A stretch of 29,945 bases of DNA from Bacteroidales bacterium (lineage in GTDB: Bacteria > Bacteroidota > Bacteroidia > Bacteroidales > UBA932): the NCBI GenBank assembly GCA_017614795.1, contig JAGABD010000051.1:1-29945 (forward strand), written 5' to 3'. Position numbers and translations under genes: made by a program. Below, piece by piece: positions 24,057 to 29,945 of this stretch. Each line of letters starts with the position of its first letter. Within the stretch, counting starts at the first letter, position 1. The notes beneath the pieces were generated by a model that saw only the letters and a program-made list of their open reading frames with translations, was not told the DNA's origin and did not search any database.

Positions 24057-24823
24057 TAGCAATAGCAAACCAGAAAGGCGGAGTGGGGAAGACCACCACC
24101 GCGATAAACCTTTCGGCGTCGCTGGCGGTTCTGGAGAAGAAGGTGCTGGTGATAGACGCCGATCCGCAGGCGAACACCACGTCCGGACTCAATTTTTCGC
24201 CGGACAACAAGGAAGAGCGCTCGCTTTATGAGATGATGATCGGCAAGATAAGCGCCGAGGACGCCCTCATACAGACGGAACTCGACAACCTGCATATGAT
24301 TCCCTCGACCATCGACCTGATCGGAGCGGAAATAGAACTGGTGGAGGCGGAGGACAGGGAACTGATCCTGCGCAAGGCCCTTGCCCCGATACGGGACAAT
24401 TACGACTACATCATAATCGACTGCTCGCCTTCGCTGGGAGTCATCACGGTCAACTGCCTCGCGGCCGCCGATTCCGTGATTATTCCGGTTCAGCCGGAGT
24501 TCTTTGCGCTGGAAGGCCTGGGGAAACTCCTTCAGACAATACGTCTGGTGCAGGGAGGCGTGAATCCGACGCTGACCATAGAAGGTTTTGTGGTGACGAT
24601 GTTCGACGGCCGCACCAAGGTTCACGCCCAGGTGGTCGGAGAACTCCGCGAGCATTTCGGCGATATGGTGTTCCGCACCATCATCCAGCGCAACATACGG
24701 CTCAGCGAGGCGCCCAGCCACGGCAAGCCAATCATTCTATACGACATCGTCAGCACGGGAGCGAACAATTACCTGAATCTCGCCAAGGAAGTGCTGGAGC
24801 ATAACGGACAGCAGCATGAGTAA
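24044..24823 (+). CDS. parA: Chromosome partitioning ATPase ParA/Soj
   Basis: A 259-aa ParA/Soj ATPase that, with ParB, moves chromosome origins apart. The deviant Walker A motif KGGVGKTTT lies at residues 11-19, switch I includes IDADPQANTTSG, and the Walker B region reads YDYIIIDCSPSLG. Its length and lack of an N-terminal DNA-binding extension mark the chromosomal (Soj) type rather than a plasmid F/P1 type. ATG 24044 is chosen over 24029 because [13 protein letters not shown] is the family start. The gene overlaps the PAP2 gene by 13 nt and parB by 8 nt. Confidence 0.96.
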   Translation: MGKVIAIANQKGGVGKTTTAINLSASLAVLEKKVLVIDADPQANTTSGLNFSPDNKEERSLYEMMIGKISAEDALIQTELDNLHMIPSTIDLIGAEIELVEAEDRELILRKALAPIRDNYDYIIIDCSPSLGVITVNCLAAADSVIIPVQPEFFALEGLGKLLQTIRLVQGGVNPTLTIEGFVVTMFDGRTKVHAQVVGELREHFGDMVFRTIIQRNIRLSEAPSHGKPIILYDIVSTGANNYLNLAKEVLEHNGQQHE

Positions 24824-25748
24824 AGACAATCCCAGACTCGGCAGGGGCCTCAGCGCCCTGCTCGGCGAGAACGGCGGAGCGGACCAGCTCCGCAAGCCCG
24901 TCGGATACGTGAACAAGGAAGTGGTTGGAGCGCGTCCCCGTCAGGACGGGTCCGACGTCTTGAGGATTCCGGTGGAGAAGGTGCTCTCCAACCCCTTCCA
25001 GCCCCGTATGAGCTTCGACGGCGAAGCCCTCGACGAACTCGCCGCATCCATCCGCACCCTCGGCCTCATCCAGCCTATCACTGTTCGCAAGACCGTCGAC
25101 GGCCGCTTCCAGATAATCAGCGGCGAACGCCGTTTCAAGGCCTGCTGCAAGATAGGAATGAGCGAAATCCCCGCCTATGTGCGCCAGACCGACGACCAGG
25201 GGATGCTGGAGATGGCCCTCGTGGAGAACATCCAGCGCGAGAACCTCGACCCCATCGAGACCGCGCTCTCATATCAGCGTCTCATCGACGAATGTAACCT
25301 CACCCAGGAGGTGATGGCGGACCGCGTAGGCAAGAAGCGCACTTCGGTGACCAACACCCTGCGCCTGCTGAAACTCCCCGTGAAGGTGCAGCACGACCTC
25401 AAGGTGGGCCTTCTGAGCGTAGGCCACGCCAAAGTTCTTCTTGGAGTCGAGGATCCTTCGCTCCAGGAACAGCTCTGCGACGTCGTGATAAAGAAGGACC
25501 TTTCCGTACGTCAGCTCGAAGAACTTATCAGGGAAGGCCTGAAGCCCGAATCCAAGCCCCGCAAGTCGCCCGCGTCGCAGGAACTTCCGCAGGACTATTA
25601 CAGGGTGCTCAGCCATATCGGCAAGTTCTTTGCAGATGACATCTCGCTGCGACGCAGCGCTTCCGGCAAAGGCACGATGACCATACATTTCAGCTCCGAC
25701 GAGGAGGTGCAGTCTTTCCTGAAGGCGCTGGACGAAGCCAACATCTGA
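24816..25748 (+). CDS. parB: Chromosome partitioning protein ParB
   Basis: A 310-aa ParB/Spo0J. It binds parS sites, spreads on DNA as a CTP-dependent clamp and loads condensin. The N-terminus has the ParA-interacting LGRGLSALLGE segment. The CTP-binding domain contains NPFQPR and GERRFKA (from residue 103), followed by ALVENIQRENLDPIE. The helix-turn-helix region includes LTQEVMADRVGKKRTSVTNTLRLLKLP. A C-terminal dimer domain follows a linker rich in Lys, Ser and Pro. I looked for a parS-like palindrome in the window and found none. Its stop overlaps the start of the DUF5683 gene by 1 nt (TGATG). Confidence 0.96.
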   Translation: MSKDNPRLGRGLSALLGENGGADQLRKPVGYVNKEVVGARPRQDGSDVLRIPVEKVLSNPFQPRMSFDGEALDELAASIRTLGLIQPITVRKTVDGRFQIISGERRFKACCKIGMSEIPAYVRQTDDQGMLEMALVENIQRENLDPIETALSYQRLIDECNLTQEVMADRVGKKRTSVTNTLRLLKLPVKVQHDLKVGLLSVGHAKVLLGVEDPSLQEQLCDVVIKKDLSVRQLEELIREGLKPESKPRKSPASQELPQDYYRVLSHIGKFFADDISLRRSASGKGTMTIHFSSDEEVQSFLKALDEANI

Positions 25749-26632
25749 TGAAATTGCGCCGCGCCATACTGCTTCTGGCTTTCGCCCTGGCGATCCCGGG
25801 CGGAAACCTTTTCGCGCAGTTCAAGCAGGAGGCTTTCCAGCAGCAGTACAACGACGATCCGGCGACATCTGCAAAGGATTCCACCGACACGATGTTCTCC
25901 TTCAAGGACTTCTTCGGGGGAGTGGCGCACAAGCACGAAATCAAGATAGGCACTATGTTCGCCGGTTCGATGGTGTTCCCCGGCACGGGCCAGATATACA
26001 ACCGCGACTATTGGAAGCTGCCCTTCGTCTACGGAGGAATCGGCGGCGGAATAGGAATGGGCCTCTGGTACAAGAACAACAACCATCCCCTGAGGGCGAA
26101 GCTCTGCTTTGCGGCTGCGGGGGCCGCGTACTGGTCGATGCTTATGGACGAAATCATAAGCTACAAGCCCGACGACTATCCCCATCCGGGCAAGGCCACC
26201 ATCTATGCCATACTGGTGCCGGGACTCGGCCAGGTTTACAACGGCGAGGCCTGGAAGGTTCCCATCTATCTCGGAGGAATGATGGGCTCGGCCCATTTCT
26301 TCTTCCTGAACCGCACCAACTACAAGCGTTTCCGCAGGATCTACCGCGAGGCGACAGCCACCGACGGCAGCTACAGCGGCCCCATCGCCGCTTCGACGGC
26401 GCTTTACTACAGGAACGTCTACCGCCGCTACCGCGACTACGCCGTGCTTTCCTTCGCAGGATTCTATCTTCTGCAGATAATCGACGCCAACGTCTTCGCG
26501 TATATGCACGATTTCAACATCAGCGACGAAATCGCGATGAGCGTCGAACCGGCGATAATAACGCCGGAGACGGACTTTGCGTACAACCCCTCCGCATCCG
26601 GATTCGGGGTTCGTTTCGGATTTAGGTTCTAG
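25748..26632 (+). CDS. DUF5683-type envelope protein
   Basis: A 294-aa protein starting MKLRRAILLLAFALAIPGGNLFAQF, a classical signal peptide with likely cleavage after FAQ (about residue 24). Two similar membrane-associated segments follow: MVFPGTGQIYNRDYWKLPFVYGG and LVPGLGQVYNGEAWKVPIYLGG. This is a duplicated PGxGQ-Y-N-x-x-W-K-x-P motif typical of DUF5683 proteins of Bacteroidetes. Further hydrophobic stretches lie at about 115-135 and 225-245, and the protein ends GFGVRFGFRF, a barrel-like C-terminus. It sits between parB (1-nt overlap) and a lytic transglycosylase gene (3-nt gap). Its function is unknown; the repeated position after parAB in this phylum is from memory. Confidence 0.85.
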   Translation: MKLRRAILLLAFALAIPGGNLFAQFKQEAFQQQYNDDPATSAKDSTDTMFSFKDFFGGVAHKHEIKIGTMFAGSMVFPGTGQIYNRDYWKLPFVYGGIGGGIGMGLWYKNNNHPLRAKLCFAAAGAAYWSMLMDEIISYKPDDYPHPGKATIYAILVPGLGQVYNGEAWKVPIYLGGMMGSAHFFFLNRTNYKRFRRIYREATATDGSYSGPIAASTALYYRNVYRRYRDYAVLSFAGFYLLQIIDANVFAYMHDFNISDEIAMSVEPAIITPETDFAYNPSASGFGVRFGFRF

Positions 26633-26635
26633 GCG

Positions 26636-27775
26636 ATGAGAAGGTTCATTCCCGCACTTCTGCTGCTAACGGCGCTGTTTGTTTCGCCTTCGAAGGCGGA
26701 AGCCGCTCCGAATGCGGTCCCGGACAGCCTCGAGGCGGATGGCCTTTCGGACGCCGTGATTACCCGCCGCCTGAAGGAAATGAACTCCTTCATCTCCATT
26801 CCCTACAACGCCACGGTACGCAACAACATAATCCTCTACGCCCACGCCACCCCGCTGTCGATGGGACGGATTATGGGGCTTGCGGAATACTATCTGCCCA
26901 TTTTCGAGGAGGCGATGGACCGCTACGGCCTTCCGCTCGAACTCAAATATCTTCCCGTAATAGAATCAAAGCTCGACCCTGCGGCGGTATCGCCCGCGGG
27001 CGCCAAGGGGCTGTGGCAGTTCATCTACACCACGGCGAAGCGTTACGGCCTCAAGATCACATCCTATGAGGACGAGCGCCTGGACGTGGTCAAATCGACC
27101 GACGCCGCCGCGAGGTACTTGCGCGACTCGTACAAGGAGCTCGGCGACTGGGTGCTGGCCATCTGCGCCTACAACTGCGGCTCGGGCAATGTGAAGAAGG
27201 CAATCCAGAGGGCGGGCAGCAGGAGGTTCTGGGACATCTATCCGTATCTGCCGAGGGAAACCCGCGGATATGTCCCCGCTTTCGTCGGCGCGATGTACGC
27301 GATCCGCTGGCACAAGGAGTACGGCATAGTTCCCGTTCCCGCCGAACTTCCCGTGGCGGTGGACACTTTCGAGATCAAGCAGAACCTTCATTTCAAGCAG
27401 ATACACGAGGTGGCCGGCATCCCGGTCGCCACTCTACGCGAGGTCAACCCCCAGTATATCAGGGACATAGTTCCCGGCGACGAGGGCACCTGCATACTTA
27501 TGATACCGGAGGAATGGACTTCCGCTTTCGTCGCCGCCGAAGGCCCCAAACTTTACGCCCACAGGGCGGCCCAGCTGCTCAATGCGCAGAAACCTCTGCC
27601 TTCCGCGCCGGCATCGAAAGACAATTTCTGCACGATATACGTCGTCAAGGAAGGCGACAACCTGTATAACATAGCCAAACTCTACCCCGGGGTGAGCGCC
27701 AGGAGGATAAGCGAATACAACAATCTTCCAAACGATTCCCTCCGGCCCGGAATGAAATTGAAGATACCCAGATAA
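26636..27775 (+). CDS. MltD-like lytic transglycosylase with LysM
   Basis: A 379-aa exported enzyme that cleaves peptidoglycan glycan strands non-hydrolytically to 1,6-anhydro-MurNAc ends. A signal peptide covers residues 1-22 or so (ALLLLTALFVSPSKAEA). The SLT catalytic domain spans about 85-235, with the catalytic Glu110 in PVIESKLDP, then SPAGAKGLWQF and the motif AICAYNCGSGNV. A divergent LysM-like segment lies at about 248-298 (IHEVAGIPVATLREVNPQY) and a clear LysM domain at 333-379 (YVVKEGDNLYNIAKLYPGVS, ending GMKLKIPR). It is probably periplasmic or attached to the wall. Products could feed the MurQ/kinase recycling pathway encoded nearby. It lies 3 nt after the DUF5683 gene and 2 nt ahead of the DUF4954 gene. 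Confidence 0.93.
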   Translation: MRRFIPALLLLTALFVSPSKAEAAPNAVPDSLEADGLSDAVITRRLKEMNSFISIPYNATVRNNIILYAHATPLSMGRIMGLAEYYLPIFEEAMDRYGLPLELKYLPVIESKLDPAAVSPAGAKGLWQFIYTTAKRYGLKITSYEDERLDVVKSTDAAARYLRDSYKELGDWVLAICAYNCGSGNVKKAIQRAGSRRFWDIYPYLPRETRGYVPAFVGAMYAIRWHKEYGIVPVPAELPVAVDTFEIKQNLHFKQIHEVAGIPVATLREVNPQYIRDIVPGDEGTCILMIPEEWTSAFVAAEGPKLYAHRAAQLLNAQKPLPSAPASKDNFCTIYVVKEGDNLYNIAKLYPGVSARRISEYNNLPNDSLRPGMKLKIPR

Positions 27776-27777
27776 TT

Positions 27778-29769
27778 ATGGATTACAGACATCTGACATC
27801 GGCGGAAATCGCCGTTCTCGAATCGCAGTACTGCCACGCGGCTGACTGGAACTGCGTAATGGTGAAAGAAGGCTTCAGCCCGGTCAATATCGCCGGCACG
27901 AGGTTCTCGGGCGAGGTGCGCCTGGGAGTCTTCGAGAAGGACTTCAAGCTGCCCGGAGGAATGACCAAGCATTCGGGCATCTTCCAGGCGACGCTGCACA
28001 ACGTCACCATCGGCGACAACTGCTGCATCGAGAACGTCAAGAACTATATCGCGAACTACGAGATAGGCGACGGCTGCTTCATCGAGAACGTGGACATCCT
28101 GCTCACCGACGGCGAGAGCACCTTCGGCAACGGAGTCGAAGCGGCTGTGATGAACGAGACCGGCGGCCGCGAGGTGATGATCTACGACCGTCTCTCCGCC
28201 CAGCAGGCCTATGTGATGGCCCTCTGGCGCCACAAGGCCGGAGCCATCTCCAAGCTTCGCGAGATGATCCTGGATTATTGCGCCGGCGTCCGTTCGACAG
28301 TCGGCAGAATCGGCAACGACGTGGTAATCGCCGACGCCGGGTATATCAAGAACGTGAAGATAGGGGATTGCTGCAAGATAGAGGGCACTTCGCGCCTGAA
28401 GAACGGCAGCATCAATTCGAACGCGGCCGCGCCAGTGCACATCGGCGTTGGCGTGATAGGCGACGATTTCATCATCTGCAGCGGTTCCAGCGTCGAGGAC
28501 GGCGTGACCTTCTCGCGCTGCTTCATTGGCCAGTCGGTGAAACTCGGACACAACTATTCGGCTTCCGATTCTCTCTTCTTCAGCAACTGCCAGGGAGAGA
28601 ACGGCGAGGCCTGCGCGATATTCGCCGGCCCCTACACCGTTACGCACCACAAGAGCACCCTGCTCATTGCGGGTATGTTCTCCTTTATGAACGCAGGCTC
28701 GGGCTCGAACCAGAGCAACCATATGTACAAGCTCGGCCCTATTCACCAGGGCATTATGGAGAGGGGAGCGAAGACGGCGTCCGATTCCTACATCCTCTGG
28801 CCCGCAAAGGTCGGCGCCTTCAGCCTTGTAATGGGTAGGCACGACAGCCATCAGGACACCTCCGACCTGCCCTTCAGCTATCTGATAGAGCAGCAGAGCA
28901 CCACTATGATAATGCCGGGAGCGAACCTCCGCAGCGTGGGTACCCAGCGAGACGCCCGCAAGTGGCCCAAACGCGACGCCCGCAAGGACCCCGACAAGAT
29001 AGACTGCATCAACTACAACCTTCTCAGCCCGTATACAGTGCAGAAGATGATTGCGGGAACCGCCATCCTGCGCGAACTCCAGCACGTGTCCGGCGAAAAT
29101 TCCGAAATCTACTCCTATCAGAGCGGCAAGATCAAGCGCAGCTCGCTGCTGAAGGGTCTCGAGATGTACAGCCTCGCGCTGGACAAATTCCTCGGCAACT
29201 CCCTCGTTTCAAGACTGCAGAAGGCATCGGCAAAGGGTATAAAGAGCATCCGCGAAGCCCTGGCCCCTTCGACTCCGAAGGGCTCCGGCAAGTGGGTGGA
29301 CCTCGCAGGCCTTCTCGCCCCAAAGAGCGAAGTCAAGGCCCTTATGGACGATATCGAGAGCGGAGCGGTCAAGGACGTCGCTGCCATCAACGCCCGTTTC
29401 CACGAGATGTTCGACAACTACTACGAATACGAGTGGACCTGGGCCTTCGACACCTTCAAGTCGTGGTACGGCATCGACCTTCTCGAAGCCGACTCGAAAT
29501 GTCTGAAAGAACTCGTGGACCGCTGGATCAAGGCGGTCGTGCGGATGGACAACATCCTCATCGACGACGCCCACAAGGAGTTCTCGCTGAGTATGATGAC
29601 CAGCTTCGGCGCGGACGGCGGCGAGGCAACCCGTCAGGCGGACTTCGAACAGGTTCGCGGAGCCTCCTTCGAGAACGATCCCTTCGTGCAGAGCCTGCGC
29701 GAGCATATAAACGCGAAAACCTCCCTCGGAGGGGAGGCTTTGCGTCTCATCGAAGCCTTCAAGGCCTGA
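27778..29769 (+). CDS. DUF4954 beta-helix protein
   Basis: A 663-aa cytoplasmic-looking protein without signal peptide. The middle part, about residues 75-330, repeats I-G-D/N-x-C-x-I-E-N-V-like hexapeptides (VTIGDNCCIENV, YEIGDGCFIENVDILL, VKIGDCCKIEGTSRL, IGVGVIGDDFIICSGSSVEDG), the pattern of a left-handed beta-helix as in sugar nucleotidyl- and acyltransferases. The C-terminal ~250 residues are helical and charged (KWVDLAGLLAPKSEVKALMDD, YYEYEWTWAFDTFKSWYG). This build matches the DUF4954 family of Bacteroidetes, whose function is not known. A sugar-nucleotide or acyl-transfer role is a guess from the fold. It is the last gene of the obgE-parAB run, 2 nt after the transglycosylase, and its stop is 4 nt from the convergent V-ATPase gene. 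Confidence 0.85.
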   Translation: MDYRHLTSAEIAVLESQYCHAADWNCVMVKEGFSPVNIAGTRFSGEVRLGVFEKDFKLPGGMTKHSGIFQATLHNVTIGDNCCIENVKNYIANYEIGDGCFIENVDILLTDGESTFGNGVEAAVMNETGGREVMIYDRLSAQQAYVMALWRHKAGAISKLREMILDYCAGVRSTVGRIGNDVVIADAGYIKNVKIGDCCKIEGTSRLKNGSINSNAAAPVHIGVGVIGDDFIICSGSSVEDGVTFSRCFIGQSVKLGHNYSASDSLFFSNCQGENGEACAIFAGPYTVTHHKSTLLIAGMFSFMNAGSGSNQSNHMYKLGPIHQGIMERGAKTASDSYILWPAKVGAFSLVMGRHDSHQDTSDLPFSYLIEQQSTTMIMPGANLRSVGTQRDARKWPKRDARKDPDKIDCINYNLLSPYTVQKMIAGTAILRELQHVSGENSEIYSYQSGKIKRSSLLKGLEMYSLALDKFLGNSLVSRLQKASAKGIKSIREALAPSTPKGSGKWVDLAGLLAPKSEVKALMDDIESGAVKDVAAINARFHEMFDNYYEYEWTWAFDTFKSWYGIDLLEADSKCLKELVDRWIKAVVRMDNILIDDAHKEFSLSMMTSFGADGGEATRQADFEQVRGASFENDPFVQSLREHINAKTSLGGEALRLIEAFKA

Positions 29770-29773
29770 GTTC

Positions 29774-29945
<172 letters not shown>

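Noticed and set aside
24816..25748. Possible parS centromere site near parAB
   Set aside because: Several CACGTG cores occur in the window (for example near 782, 3726 and 16183), but none has the flanking TGTTTCAC/GTGAAACA symmetry, so no parS is called.

Overview
The window looks like a stretch of chromosome from a GC-rich member of the Bacteroidales. The evidence is the gene content (Bacteroidetes-type fimbrillin/Mfa2/DUF4906 fimbrial genes, short 'MEQLNRIEL'-type SSB, DUF5683 and DUF4954 proteins, a SecA of about 1,100 residues), several lipoproteins with short signal peptides, and repeated matches to the Bacteroidetes promoter (-33 TTTG, -7 TAnnTTTG) instead of sigma70 boxes. Ribosome-binding sites are weak or absent. 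Nearly all of the sequence is coding, with no gap over 300 bases. I saw no insertion sequence, phage gene, CRISPR array or rRNA.

Layout. 1-34 (-): 5' part of a tRNA, probably tRNA-Gly. 113-3896 (+): secA and a bactofilin. 3902-4273 (-): small zinc-finger protein. 4501-10614 (+): ssb followed by four lipoprotein genes that make up a fimbrial locus (accessory lipoprotein with a repeat-like tail, fimbrillin, Mfa2/FimB-like subunit, DUF4906 tip/adhesin-like protein). 10611-11894 (-): NupG-type nucleoside symporter. 11971-15920 (+): tgt, lptF/G-type permease, dut, murF. 15917-17046 (-): hpt and adk. 17165-18970 (+): helix-hairpin-helix protein with a probable beta-barrel body. 19060-22360 (-): lipoprotein, murQ, MurNAc-kinase-like gene. 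22444-29769 (+): obgE, PAP2 phosphatase, parA, parB, DUF5683, lytic transglycosylase, DUF4954. 29774-29945 (-): 3' end of a V/A-type ATPase K subunit, cut by the window edge.

How the genes fit together. Most of the window is core housekeeping: protein export (SecA), LPS transport (LptF/G), cell-wall synthesis and recycling (MurF, MurQ, kinase, MltD-like transglycosylase, PAP2), nucleotide metabolism and salvage (Dut, Adk, Hpt, NupG-like), tRNA modification (Tgt) and chromosome segregation (ParAB). The accessory parts are the fimbrial locus, the Fn3-like surface lipoprotein ahead of murQ, and the HhH/barrel protein. Genes within operons commonly overlap by 1-13 nt, and four of the five convergent junctions have a 4-nt overlap or a gap of 5 nt or less.

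I do not see clear evidence of a wholly undescribed system. The best leads are the fimbrial locus with its unusual first gene and the repeat/hairpin-rich region ahead of ssb, the lipoprotein coupled to muramic-acid recycling, the HhH/barrel protein, the segregation and cell-wall gene run after obgE, a possibly leaderless tgt, and an imperfect long inverted repeat between the only well-separated convergent genes.
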